Positions 35,226-43,449 of a stretch of DNA of 64,000 bases are shown piece by piece; the first letter of the stretch is position 1; each line of letters opens with the position of its first letter. Under the pieces are notes generated by a model. The model was not told the origin of the DNA and made no database searches. It saw only the letters and a list, made by a program, of their open reading frames with translations. The position numbers and the translations under genes were made by a program. Source of the DNA: JAMIFN01 sp964544605 (GTDB lineage: Bacteria > Pseudomonadota > Gammaproteobacteria > Burkholderiales > Burkholderiaceae_C); contig CAZJBX010000006.1 of assembly GCA_964544605.1 (NCBI GenBank), forward strand, positions 1-64,000, given 5' to 3'.

Positions 35226-35479
35226 AAACGGCTCCTGTTCGGAGTGGGGCCAAGCTGGGCGCATACAACTGAGGGCGCACGGCCTGACTCAAGGGTCATC
35301 AATGGCGCTAATGTAGCCCCTTCCATTTGCCCCAAACGCTGTGGCCAGATAAACGCCGCTGGAAATACGACATTCGGCACACTTGGCTAAAATTGCTGGG
35401 CTTTTTCGTTTCATTTTCACGCTACGGCCAGCCCCCATTTTTGCAGCAGGCTGGGGTTACGCCGCTCTGGCAGTCTCTT

Positions 35480-36721
35480 ATGTCTTTTGATTTCCCCCAC
35501 TTTCATGATGCCCCTTACACCCAGTGGGAGGCGGCCCGTAGCCCTGAGGGGCTGAGCTGGAGTGCGGATTTTTTTGGCGGGGCGTGGTTGGTCAGCTCTT
35601 ATGCTTTGGCCGAGGCGGTGCTGCGCGATACGGCGCATTTTTCAGCCGCACGCACGGGCGCTTGGGTGGGTAGCGCGAGCGCTGCTGAGGCCGAAAGCCC
35701 TGCCACTGGCAAGCAGGGGCAGTTGGCGTTTCAGGCTTTGTTTGCGCGGGCCATGCTGTTTGTGGATGGGGCCGAGCACCGCCGTTTGCGCGGTTTGATG
35801 CAAGATTTCTTTAAAGCCAGTGAGCTGGAGCGCCTGCGCGGTTTTGTGCAAGCGCGGATTGAGGCGCGTTGTGCCGATATTGAGGCGCGTTATGGCGCTG
35901 ATGAGGCTTTTGATTGGATAGCGGAGTTGGCGCGGCCTTTGCCCTCTGAGGTGATGGTGGAATTTTTGGGCCTGCGCGATGTGACGGCCGCCGAGTATGC
36001 GGATTTTGCGCGCTGGTCGCATGATTTGGCCGCCTTTATTGGCGCACCTGTGGCCCATGCTGCGGTGTGGCGGGCGGCGCTGCGCAGTTTGTTGCAGTTG
36101 GCCAGCTTCTTCCGCCGTGTGTTTGTGCAGGGCCGTGTGGCCGATGGGGCCTTACTGAAGGCGCTGGAGCGGGCTTTCAAGCAAGGCCAGCTAGAGAGCG
36201 AGAATGAGTTGATTGCACAGGCGGCGATGCTGCTGTTTGCCGGACATGAGACGACGCGGCATTTGCTGGGCACGGGTGTGCTGCATATGTTGCAGCAGCC
36301 TGCGGCGTGGCAGGCTTTGCAGGCCGAGCCTGAGCTGGCCGCCAGTGCGGTACGAGAGTTGCTGCGCTTTGAGCCGCCCGTGCAGTACACGGCCCGCCGC
36401 GTGTGCCAAGAGACGGTGCTGGGCGGGCAGAAGCTGGCGCGCAATGATTTGGTGATTGTGAGTTTGGCGCAGGCTTTGCGCGATGCGGCCCGCTTTGAGC
36501 AGCCGCAGGTGCTGGATGTGGCGCGCAGCAATGGCAGTATGTTGGCCTTTGGCTCAGGGCCGCATATTTGCATCGGTGCGGCGCTGACGCAGTTGGAGGC
36601 GGAGCTGACTTTGGCCCACATCAGCCGCCGTTGGCCGAATTTGCGCCTCATCAGCCATGCATGGGACAGGAGCAGCGTGACCTACCGTGGCCTGCAAAGC
36701 CTTTATGTGGCCAGGGGGTAG
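35480..36721 (+). CDS. Cytochrome P450
   Basis: This encodes 413 residues from the ATG at 35480 (MSFDFPHFHDAPY); the open frame further upstream lacks support. The I-helix oxygen-binding motif AGHETTRH, the K-helix ELLRFEPP followed by YTARR, and the haem loop FGSGPHICIG with its cysteine ligand are all present. It is a soluble bacterial type P450 with no fused reductase; no ferredoxin gene is adjacent. The substrate cannot be inferred. Its 3' end overlaps the convergent membrane protein gene by 19 bp. Confidence 0.95.
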   Translation: MSFDFPHFHDAPYTQWEAARSPEGLSWSADFFGGAWLVSSYALAEAVLRDTAHFSAARTGAWVGSASAAEAESPATGKQGQLAFQALFARAMLFVDGAEHRRLRGLMQDFFKASELERLRGFVQARIEARCADIEARYGADEAFDWIAELARPLPSEVMVEFLGLRDVTAAEYADFARWSHDLAAFIGAPVAHAAVWRAALRSLLQLASFFRRVFVQGRVADGALLKALERAFKQGQLESENELIAQAAMLLFAGHETTRHLLGTGVLHMLQQPAAWQALQAEPELAASAVRELLRFEPPVQYTARRVCQETVLGGQKLARNDLVIVSLAQALRDAARFEQPQVLDVARSNGSMLAFGSGPHICIGAALTQLEAELTLAHISRRWPNLRLISHAWDRSSVTYRGLQSLYVARG

Positions 36722-38007
36722 GCCAGCACTTGGGCGACGCGGCGACCCTCTAGGGCGGTGACTTCAAAGCGCCAGCCCGCGCATTCAATCACATCGCCTT
36801 GGCGCAGCAGGCGGCCCACACGGGCCATGAGCAGGCCGGCCAGGGTGTTGTAGATGCCGAGTTCTTCATCGGGCAGGTCGTGCTCAATATCGAGGCGGGA
36901 TTTCAACTCGGTCAGCGGCATAAGGCCATCGAGCTGCCAGCCGCCTTGCGGCAGGGGCAAGGCCCAAGCCTCCTCTTGCAGTTCTGGCATGAGCTCGCCG
37001 GTGATGGCTTCGAGCAAATCGCGGGGGGTGAGCAAGCCTTGCAAAGCGCCGTATTCGTCCACCACAAACACCATGCGGGCCGCTTGCAGGCGGAATTGCT
37101 CCAGCATTTCCATGCCCGTTAAGGTTTCAGGCACAAAAACGGGGGGCAGCAGGCAGTCTTCCAGCGGCAAATCGCCTTGCTCGGCGGCATAGGGCAGCAG
37201 TTGAGACACGCCGACCACGCCAATCACATGGTCGAGGTCATCGCGGCAGACGGGATACCAAGAGTGGGTTTGCCCTGCGCTTTGCACGGCTTGGGCAATG
37301 TTGTGCAGGGCTTGCTTGACGCTGAGGCGGGCATCGAACCACGCAATATCAGAGCGCGGCAGCATGAGGGAGGTGAGCGGGCGCTCGTCAAGGTGGAAGA
37401 CATTGTCCACCATGCGGCGCTCGTGTTTTTCAAACAGGCCCGCTTGCAGGGCTTCGTCTAGGCTGGCGTCAATTTCGTCTTCCGTTACGCCGCGCTCTTG
37501 CTGGGTGTTCACGCGCATCAGGCGCAGCACGGTTTCGGTGCTCCAGGCAATCAGGCGCACAAAGGGGCCGGCCACTGTCGCCAGCATATCCATAGGGATG
37601 GCCATATAGCGGGCCACGGTTTCAGGAAAGAGCAGGCCGATGCGCTTGGGCACCATTTCGCCAAAGATGAGGGTGATATAGGCCAGCCCCACCACGACCA
37701 AAAAGGTGGCCAAGGGCCGCGCCAAGCCCTCAGGTGCGCCCCAGGCGAGCAGGTGCTCGCTCAAGCCTTGGGCAAAGGCGGCTTCCCCCACAATGCCGTT
37801 GAGCAGGCCGATGGAGGTGATGCCCACTTGCACGGCAGAAAGCATACGGGTGGGCTCCTCGGCCAGCTTCAAGGCCACGGCGGCTTTGCCATCGCCTTTA
37901 TCGGCCAGCGGCTTGAGGCGGGCACGGCGGGCTGTGCTGAGGGCCAGCTCACTCATGGCGAAAAGGCCGTTGAGCAGGGTAAGAAAGATGATAAGAATGA
38001 CTTCCAT
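36703..38007 (-). CDS. CNNM/DUF21 plus CBS domain membrane protein (HlyC/CorC family)
   Basis: This encodes 434 residues. The N-terminal DUF21 domain (about 1-190) has four hydrophobic segments beginning MEVILIIFLTLLNGLFAMSELAL, which is the family signature. Two CBS domains follow (about 215-345), including LMLPRSDIAWFDA and FVVDEYGALQGLLTPRDLLEAI. A C-terminal CorC/HlyC transporter-associated domain ends the protein. Relatives are linked to magnesium or cobalt efflux and were once misnamed hemolysins. Transport has not been shown for this protein. Confidence 0.92.
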   Translation of the reverse strand: MEVILIIFLTLLNGLFAMSELALSTARRARLKPLADKGDGKAAVALKLAEEPTRMLSAVQVGITSIGLLNGIVGEAAFAQGLSEHLLAWGAPEGLARPLATFLVVVGLAYITLIFGEMVPKRIGLLFPETVARYMAIPMDMLATVAGPFVRLIAWSTETVLRLMRVNTQQERGVTEDEIDASLDEALQAGLFEKHERRMVDNVFHLDERPLTSLMLPRSDIAWFDARLSVKQALHNIAQAVQSAGQTHSWYPVCRDDLDHVIGVVGVSQLLPYAAEQGDLPLEDCLLPPVFVPETLTGMEMLEQFRLQAARMVFVVDEYGALQGLLTPRDLLEAITGELMPELQEEAWALPLPQGGWQLDGLMPLTELKSRLDIEHDLPDEELGIYNTLAGLLMARVGRLLRQGDVIECAGWRFEVTALEGRRVAQVLAYPLAT

Positions 38008-38048
38008 GCCTGAAACTGTAGCGCAGGCGGACGCATAATCTGCCCCCT

Positions 38049-38699
38049 ATGGACATCATCTTGCAACTCTTTGACTTCATCTTCCACATCGACCAGCATT
38101 TGGCCGACTTTGTGGCCGCCAACGGCAATTGGATTTACGCCTTGCTCTTTGCCATTGTGTTTGTGGAAACGGGGCTGGTCATCATGCCCTTGCTGCCCGG
38201 CGATTCTTTGCTCTTTGTGGTGGGCGCTTTTGCCGCCACGGGGGTGCTCGATTACACCACCAGCGTGGTGCTGCTGCTGATTGCGGCGGTGGCGGGCGAT
38301 CAGCTCAACTACACCATTGGCAAATACTTTGGCCCCAAGGTGTTCCAGTGGGAGAACTCGCGTTTCTTCAATAAAAAAGCCTTTGACAAGGCGCACAATT
38401 TTTACGAACGCTACGGCGGCATCACCATTGTGCTGGCGCGCTTTATGCCGTTTATCCGCACCTTTGTGCCCTTTGTGGCAGGGGTGGCGGCCATGTCGCG
38501 GGCCAAGTTTGTGACTTACAACATTTTGGGCGCGCTGCTGTGGGTGCTGGGCGTGGTCACGGCGGGCTACTTTTTCGGCAATCTGCCGTGGGTGAAGGCG
38601 AATTTGGAAAAAATCATTTGGGCCTTGATTTTGATTCCTGGCCTGCTGGCCCTGTATGGCGCTTGGCGCGGCAGCAAGAAGGACGCGGCGGCGAAATAA
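38049..38699 (+). CDS. DedA family membrane protein
   Basis: This encodes 216 residues. It carries the DedA/SNARE-associated (VTT) signatures: ETGLVIMPLLPGDSLLFVVGA in the N-terminal half, then FYERYGGITIVLARFMPFIRTFVPFVAGVAAM, with the reentrant loop Arg and Pro residues, and four to five hydrophobic helices. DedA proteins are proposed to flip undecaprenyl phosphate or phospholipids across the inner membrane. It is divergent from the DUF21 gene, with 41 bp between starts. Confidence 0.93.
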   Translation: MDIILQLFDFIFHIDQHLADFVAANGNWIYALLFAIVFVETGLVIMPLLPGDSLLFVVGAFAATGVLDYTTSVVLLLIAAVAGDQLNYTIGKYFGPKVFQWENSRFFNKKAFDKAHNFYERYGGITIVLARFMPFIRTFVPFVAGVAAMSRAKFVTYNILGALLWVLGVVTAGYFFGNLPWVKANLEKIIWALILIPGLLALYGAWRGSKKDAAAK

Positions 38700-38806
38700 A
38701 ACCCCACTTTTACCCAGGCTCATCGCCACACTCTCGCCAAAAAACCCCACAAATATCCTGCAAAAACCGCATCAGCAGCCAGAAAAATCCCACCTCGCTC
38801 AAACTG

Positions 38807-38815
38807 TGTTAAAAT
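38807..38815 (+). promoter_or_regulatory. Extended -10 promoter element upstream of tmm
   Basis: TG-T-TAAAAT is an extended -10 element; no convincing -35 hexamer precedes it. A start near 38822 would give a leader of about 200 nt before tmm. It is the only promoter-like element I can see in the stretch 38700-39023. Confidence 0.45.
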
Positions 38816-38821
38816 ACTGGT

Positions 38822-39010
38822 GTTTTATACACTGAGGGCGCTGGCAATAGCCGCGCCCGAGTTGGGTGGATACGGCCTCTGCGGAGGCCCTGCTTTTGAC
38901 GCTGCACAAGAATGAACAGCCTCGCGCCAAAGGCCACCGCCTAGCGCCTCGTTGCCAGCCCCACGATTGGCTTTTGCCCCGGGCTGCGCCTTGTTCACCT
39001 GCAACAAAAC
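38822..39010 (+). promoter_or_regulatory. Structured leader candidate upstream of tmm
   Basis: The first 70 nt contain two strong hairpins: GGGCGC-TGGCAATAGCC-GCGCCC (38836-38858) and GGCCTC-TGCG-GAGGCC (38874-38889). In addition GCTGGCAA (38840-38847) is perfectly complementary to TTGCCAGC (38952-38959), with GGG/CCC extending the pairing, which would enclose everything between and compete with the first hairpin. Such mutually exclusive pairing is typical of riboswitches, but I match it to no known class. A 6S-like RNA was considered. No coding function is supported in this 324-base stretch. Confidence 0.4.
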
Positions 39011-39023
39011 AAGGAGTTTTTGC

Positions 39024-40403
39024 ATGGATATTTCTAAGATGCGTGTGGCCGTTTTGGGCGCTGGCCCCAGCGGTTTGGCGCAATTGCGTGCCTTTGATGC
39101 AGCCCGTCGTGCGGGTCAGCCTGTACCCAAAATCACCTGCTATGAGAAACAGCCCGATTTGGGCGGTATGTGGAATTACACCTGGCGCACGGGTTTGGAT
39201 GCCTACGGCGAGCCTGTACACGGCAGCATGTACCGCTATTTGTGGTCCAACGGCCCCAAAGAGTGCTTGGAATTTGCCGATTACAGCTTTGAAGAGCACT
39301 TTGGCCGCCCCATTCCCTCTTACCCGCCCCGCGCCGTGCTGCACGACTACATCATGGGCCGCATTGAAAAGAGCGGCTTGCGCTCACACATCAAGTTCAA
39401 GCATTCGGTGCAGTGGGTGGAGTTTGACGAGAACACGCAAAAGTTCAGCGTGACGGTGCGCGATATGGTGAAAGACCATTTGTTTACCGAACAATACGAC
39501 TGGGTGGTGGTGGCCACAGGGCATTTTTCTACGCCCAATGTGCCCTATTTTGAGGGCGTGGAGGACTTCCAAGGCCGCGTGCTTCATGCGCATGACTTCC
39601 GCGATGCGTGCGAGTTCACCGACAAAAATGTGCTGCTGGTGGGCAGCAGCTATTCGGCAGAGGACATTGGCACGCAATGCCACAAATACGGCGCGAAGTC
39701 GGTGACCTTCAGCTACCGCTCTGCGCCCATGGGCTACGACTGGCCCGATGCCTTTAGTGAAAAGCCTTTGCTCACCCGTGTGGAGGGCAATACGGCCTAT
39801 TTCAAAGACGGCAGCACGCTCGATGATGTGGACGCGATTGTGCTCTGTACGGGTTACCAGCACCACTTCCCCTTCTTGCCCAATGATTTGACACTGCGCA
39901 CGCGCAACCGCCTCTACCCTGCCGATATTTACAAGGGCATTTTCTGGATCAACAACCCACGCTTGGTGTATTTGGGTATGCAAGACCAGTACTACACCTT
40001 CAATATGTTTGATGCCCAAGCTTGGTATGCCCGCGATGTGATGCTGGGCAAAACCAAGCTACCAAGCAAGACCGAGATGACGAAAGACAGCCAACGCTGG
40101 CTGGCGCGTGAGGAGGCTTGCGAAAATGCCGATGAGGACATTGACTTCCAAGCCGCCTACATCCGCGATTTGCTCAAAGCCTCTGACTACCCCAACTTCG
40201 ATGTGGAGGGCATGGCCACCTTGTTTAAAGCATGGCAACGCGACAAGCAAGAGGATATTTTGGGCTACCGCGATCGCAGCTATGCCTCAACCATGACAGG
40301 CACCATGTCGCCCCTGCACCATACGCCGTGGATGCAGGCGCTGGATGACTCGCTAGAGGCATTTTTGGCCGATGAGCCTTTGCCTGAGGAAGTCTCCGCT
40401 TAA
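39024..40403 (+). CDS. tmm: Trimethylamine monooxygenase
   Basis: This encodes 459 residues from the ATG at 39024, with AAGGAG 9 nt upstream. It is a class B flavin monooxygenase with the FAD motif GAGPSG near residue 12, the NADPH motif GSSYSAED near 205, and the FMO signature FQGRVLHAHDF. Segments such as WNYTWRTGLD, YGEPVHGSMYRYLWSNGPKE, FNMFDAQAWYARDV and MTGTM-P-HHTPW are those of the bacterial trimethylamine monooxygenases of Methylophaga and roseobacters, closer than to generic FMOs. It would oxidise trimethylamine to trimethylamine N-oxide using NADPH and oxygen. No TMAO-degrading genes are nearby. It is monocistronic, with its own terminator. Confidence 0.9.
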   Translation: MDISKMRVAVLGAGPSGLAQLRAFDAARRAGQPVPKITCYEKQPDLGGMWNYTWRTGLDAYGEPVHGSMYRYLWSNGPKECLEFADYSFEEHFGRPIPSYPPRAVLHDYIMGRIEKSGLRSHIKFKHSVQWVEFDENTQKFSVTVRDMVKDHLFTEQYDWVVVATGHFSTPNVPYFEGVEDFQGRVLHAHDFRDACEFTDKNVLLVGSSYSAEDIGTQCHKYGAKSVTFSYRSAPMGYDWPDAFSEKPLLTRVEGNTAYFKDGSTLDDVDAIVLCTGYQHHFPFLPNDLTLRTRNRLYPADIYKGIFWINNPRLVYLGMQDQYYTFNMFDAQAWYARDVMLGKTKLPSKTEMTKDSQRWLAREEACENADEDIDFQAAYIRDLLKASDYPNFDVEGMATLFKAWQRDKQEDILGYRDRSYASTMTGTMSPLHHTPWMQALDDSLEAFLADEPLPEEVSA

Positions 40404-40428
40404 ACACGGCATGGCCTTTGCCACCCTG

Positions 40429-40458
40429 ACGCAGCCCCTTGCTGGGCTGCGTTTTTTT
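40429..40458 (+). terminator. Terminator of tmm
   Basis: ACGCAGCCC / GGGCTGCGT forms a perfect 9-bp stem with a 6-nt loop, followed by a T-run. It lies 26 bases after the tmm stop. Confidence 0.92.
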
Positions 40459-40480
40459 GTGCCTGATGCGGCCTCGGCGT

Positions 40481-40508
40481 TTGGGGCAAAAACGCGGGCA
40501 TCTATAAT
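40481..40508 (+). promoter_or_regulatory. Probable sigma-70 promoter of pyrG
   Basis: TTGGGG (40481-40486) and a perfect TATAAT (40503-40508) are 16 bases apart. The transcript would start around 40515, leaving a very short 5' leader before pyrG. Confidence 0.65.
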
Positions 40509-40532
40509 GGCCATTTCCCGCTTGGCATGATC

Positions 40533-42155
40533 ATGACAACCAAATACATCTTCGTCACTGGCGGTGTGGTGAGCTCTTTAGGCAAGGGCATCGCCGCCGC
40601 ATCCTTGGCCGCCATTCTTGAATCGCGCGGCCTGTCTGTCACCCTCATCAAAAACGACCCCTACATCAATGTGGACCCGGGCAAAATGTCGCCCTTCCAG
40701 CATGGTGAGGTCTATGTGACCCAAGACGGCGCTGAAACCGATTTGGACTTGGGCCACTATGAGCGCTTTATCACCACCCGCATGAAGCGCGCCAACAGCT
40801 TCACGCAGGGGCAAATTTACCGCGCCGTCATGCAAAAAGAGCAAGAAGGCTTTTACGGCGGCAAAACGGTGCAGGTCATTCCCCACATCACAGGCGAAAT
40901 CCAAGCCTTCATCCGCCGTGGCGGTGAGGGCTTTGATGTGGCCATTGTGGAGATTGGCGGCACAGTCGGCGATATCGAATCCCTGCCCTTCTTAGAGGCC
41001 GTGCGCCAGATGAGCCTGCATTTGGGCCCTGAGAATGCCGCCTTTGTGCACCTGACTTACCTGCCCTACATCAAGGCCGCTGGCGAGCTGAAAACCAAGC
41101 CGACCCAGCACACGGTGCAAAAGCTGCGCGAAATCGGCATTCAGCCCGATGCCCTGCTCTGCCGCGCCGACCACCGCGTGCCGCAAGAGGAAATGGAAAA
41201 GATTTCCCTCTTTACCAATGTGCCGGTCAAAGGCGTCATCAGCGTGTGGGATGTGAACCCGATTTACCGCGTGCCCCATATGCTGCACGAGCAGGGCTTG
41301 GATGAGCTGCTGTGTCAAAAGCTGCGCCTGAATGCGCCACCCGCCAATTTGGCCCTGTGGGCGCGCTTGATAGAAGAATACGAAAGCCCCGAACAGACCG
41401 TGACCGTGGCCATGGTGGGCAAATACACCGAGCTGAGCGACAGCTACAAATCTTTGAACGAAGCCCTGCGCCACGCTGGCATGAAGAATGGCTGCAAGGT
41501 AGAGATTGATTACATTGATGCCGAGAGCATGGACAGCCCCGCCACACTGGAGCGCCTGAGCACAGTGAATGCCCTGCTGGTGCCCGGCGGCTTTGGCCAG
41601 CGCGGGGTGGAAGGCAAGATTGAAGCCGTGCGCTATGCCCGTGAGCACAAGCTGCCCTTTCTGGGCATTTGCCTCGGGATGCAAGTCGCCGCCATTGAAT
41701 TTGCCCGCCATGTGGCAGGTTTGCAGCAGGCCAATAGCACCGAGTTTGATCTGCAATGCCCGCAGCCCGTGGTCGCTTTGCGCCAAGAGTGGCAGCCCGA
41801 TTACGCCGCGCCCGTACACGCCTCAGGCAAGCAAATGCGCTTGGGCAGTGAGTCTGCACAGGTGCAAGCAGGCAGTTTGGCCGCGCAGATTTACGGCGAT
41901 ACCGTGACCGAGCGCCACCGCCACCGCTACGAGCTCAACGGCCAATACCTAGAGGCTTTGCAAGCCGCTGGCTTGGTGGTTTCAGCCCGTATGCAGCCTG
42001 ACGATTTGGCCGAAATCATTGAGCTGCCCAGCAGCCTTCACCCTTGGTTTATGGGGGTGCAGTTCCATCCTGAATTCAATTCAACCCCGTGGGACAGCCA
42101 CCCCTTGTTCAGCAGCTATATTGCTGCGGCCCTGGCCCACCAAGGCCAAAACTGA
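40533..42155 (+). CDS. pyrG: CTP synthase
   Basis: This encodes 540 residues from the ATG at 40533 (MTTKYIFVTGGVVSSLGKG); a second ATG at 40527 adds two residues. The amidoligase domain carries the P-loop-like GGVVSSLGKGI and the conserved NVDPGKMSPFQHGEVYV. The glutamine amidotransferase domain has the nucleophile in FLGICLGMQ and the His/Glu dyad in FHPEF. PyrG converts UTP to CTP with glutamine. It is followed after 8 bp by a cytochrome c5 gene, probably on the same transcript. Confidence 0.98.
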   Translation: MTTKYIFVTGGVVSSLGKGIAAASLAAILESRGLSVTLIKNDPYINVDPGKMSPFQHGEVYVTQDGAETDLDLGHYERFITTRMKRANSFTQGQIYRAVMQKEQEGFYGGKTVQVIPHITGEIQAFIRRGGEGFDVAIVEIGGTVGDIESLPFLEAVRQMSLHLGPENAAFVHLTYLPYIKAAGELKTKPTQHTVQKLREIGIQPDALLCRADHRVPQEEMEKISLFTNVPVKGVISVWDVNPIYRVPHMLHEQGLDELLCQKLRLNAPPANLALWARLIEEYESPEQTVTVAMVGKYTELSDSYKSLNEALRHAGMKNGCKVEIDYIDAESMDSPATLERLSTVNALLVPGGFGQRGVEGKIEAVRYAREHKLPFLGICLGMQVAAIEFARHVAGLQQANSTEFDLQCPQPVVALRQEWQPDYAAPVHASGKQMRLGSESAQVQAGSLAAQIYGDTVTERHRHRYELNGQYLEALQAAGLVVSARMQPDDLAEIIELPSSLHPWFMGVQFHPEFNSTPWDSHPLFSSYIAAALAHQGQN

Positions 42156-42163
42156 GACTTGCC

Positions 42164-42607
42164 ATGACTGCCATGATGACCCCCAGCCCCTTGCGCCTGC
42201 TGTTGAGTGCCTCTGCCCTGAGCTTGGCCCTAGCGCTGGCCGCTTGTGGCGAAGCCCCGCAAGAGGCGGGCGGCAGTGCCGCAACCAGCAGCCCAGCCGA
42301 TAGCGCCCCTGCTGCCACACCAGAAGCGGAAGCGGCCACTGCCAGCATTGACCCGCAAGCGGGCGAGCGCCTCTACAAACGCGCCTGCTTTGCCTGCCAT
42401 GACACAGGCGCAGGCGGCGCACCCAAGCGCGGCGATGCAGCGGCTTGGGCCACGCGTTTGCCCAAAGGCGAAGCGGCTTTGCTGCAATCGACCATGAAGG
42501 GCATGGGCAGTATGCCACCCCGTGGCAACAGCCCGCGCACGGCCAGCGATGCCGACATTGCCGCCGCTGTGCAGCATTTGCTGGCGGGCCTGGCGCCGCA
42601 AGAGTAA
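42164..42607 (+). CDS. Cytochrome c5-type lipoprotein
   Basis: This encodes 147 residues from the ATG at 42164. The hydrophobic leader ends in LALAACG, a lipobox, so the protein is probably a lipid-anchored periplasmic cytochrome rather than a soluble one. An Ala/Glu/Pro-rich linker is followed by a single class I haem domain: CFACH near residue 80, then APKRGDAAAWATRLPKG, and the distal MPPRG supplying the Met ligand, which is the cytochrome c5 pattern. It is an electron carrier to a terminal oxidase or reductase not identifiable here. It follows pyrG closely. Confidence 0.88.
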   Translation: MTAMMTPSPLRLLLSASALSLALALAACGEAPQEAGGSAATSSPADSAPAATPEAEAATASIDPQAGERLYKRACFACHDTGAGGAPKRGDAAAWATRLPKGEAALLQSTMKGMGSMPPRGNSPRTASDADIAAAVQHLLAGLAPQE

Positions 42608-42650
42608 GCAGGCGGCCAGCGGCTGTTCTTTCCAAAGCCAAAACAAAACA

Positions 42651-42681
42651 CCCTTGGCGGCAAAGCACAAGGGCGTTTTTT
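42651..42681 (+). terminator. Terminator after cytochrome c5
   Basis: CCCTTG / CAAGGG forms a 6-bp stem with an 11-nt loop, followed by GCG and six T. The stem is modest, but its position 44 bases after the stop fits. Confidence 0.6.
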
Positions 42682-42729
42682 GTTGCGCTGCGCCGCTTCA
42701 ACGCCGCTTCAACGCGGCTTAAATGCAGC

Positions 42730-43347
42730 TTAAGGGCGCTTGGCAATCACTTGGTCCACGATGCCGTAGTCTTTCGCCTCGGCCGCGTCCATCCATTTGT
42801 CGCGCTCCACATCGCGCTCGATTTCTTCGAGTGGGCGACCGGTTTTCTCACTCAAAACGGTGTTCAAACGGTGGCGAATTTTCAAAATCTCACGCGCCGT
42901 GATTTCGATGTCTGTGGCCTGACCTTGCGCACCGCCAGAGGGCTGGTGAATCATGACACGGGCATTGGGCAGGGCAATGCGTTTGCCCTCAGCGCCTGCG
43001 GCCAAGAGGAAGGCCCCCATGCTGGCGGCCATGCCTGTGCACAGCGTCGAGACATCGGGCTTGATGAAGTTCATGGTGTCGAAAATTGCCATGCCCGCGC
43101 TGACGGAGCCACCAGGCGAGTTGATGTAGAGGTAGATGTCTTTCTCAGGGTTTTCGCTCTCCAGAAACAGCATCTGCGCCACAATCAAGTTGGCCATATA
43201 GTCTTGCACGGGGCCGACCAAGAAGATGATGCGCTCTTTGAGCAAGCGCGAGTAAATATCAAAGGCGCGTTCGCCGCGACCAGATTGCTCAATCACCATA
43301 GGCACCATGCCCAGGTTGTTGATGTCGTAGGGGTTGTGAAGCTGCAT
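42730..43347 (-). CDS. clpP: ATP-dependent Clp protease proteolytic subunit
   Basis: This encodes 205 residues of the S14 serine protease family. The catalytic Ser is in GMAASMGAFLL, the His in ARVMIHQPSGG, and the Asp in the later DVERDKW region. Full length suggests an active peptidase that assembles as a double heptamer. The canonical neighbours are tig upstream (present) and clpX downstream (absent here: the next gene is the convergent cytochrome c5). A terminator-like hairpin separates it from tig. Confidence 0.97.
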   Translation of the reverse strand: MQLHNPYDINNLGMVPMVIEQSGRGERAFDIYSRLLKERIIFLVGPVQDYMANLIVAQMLFLESENPEKDIYLYINSPGGSVSAGMAIFDTMNFIKPDVSTLCTGMAASMGAFLLAAGAEGKRIALPNARVMIHQPSGGAQGQATDIEITAREILKIRHRLNTVLSEKTGRPLEEIERDVERDKWMDAAEAKDYGIVDQVIAKRP

Positions 43348-43396
43348 GGCGGTTCTCTTTGCTTGTATGAATAGAAGGGGACCTAAAAAAGAAAAA

Positions 43397-43421
43397 GGGC
43401 TTGATTTCAGCCATCAAGCCC
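43397..43421 (-). terminator. Terminator or attenuator between tig and clpP
   Basis: GGGCTTGAT / ATCAAGCCC is a perfect 9-bp stem with a 7-nt loop. On the minus strand it runs into CCCTTTTTCTTTTTT. It lies 29 bases after the tig stop and 50 before clpP. Confidence 0.8.
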
Positions 43422-43449
43422 CATCATAGCCTTGGCTTTAAGCCTGTGC

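Noticed and set aside
38912..38944. Ten-codon leader peptide MNSLAPKATA upstream of tmm
   Set aside because: No ribosome binding site and no repeated regulatory codon; chance ATG in the leader.
38822..38962. 6S RNA gene
   Set aside because: The GUUGGGUGGAUAC-hairpin-CUGC part vaguely recalls the 6S apical region, but the left arm is too short when counted from the visible promoter and I cannot align the closing stem; kept only as a structured leader.
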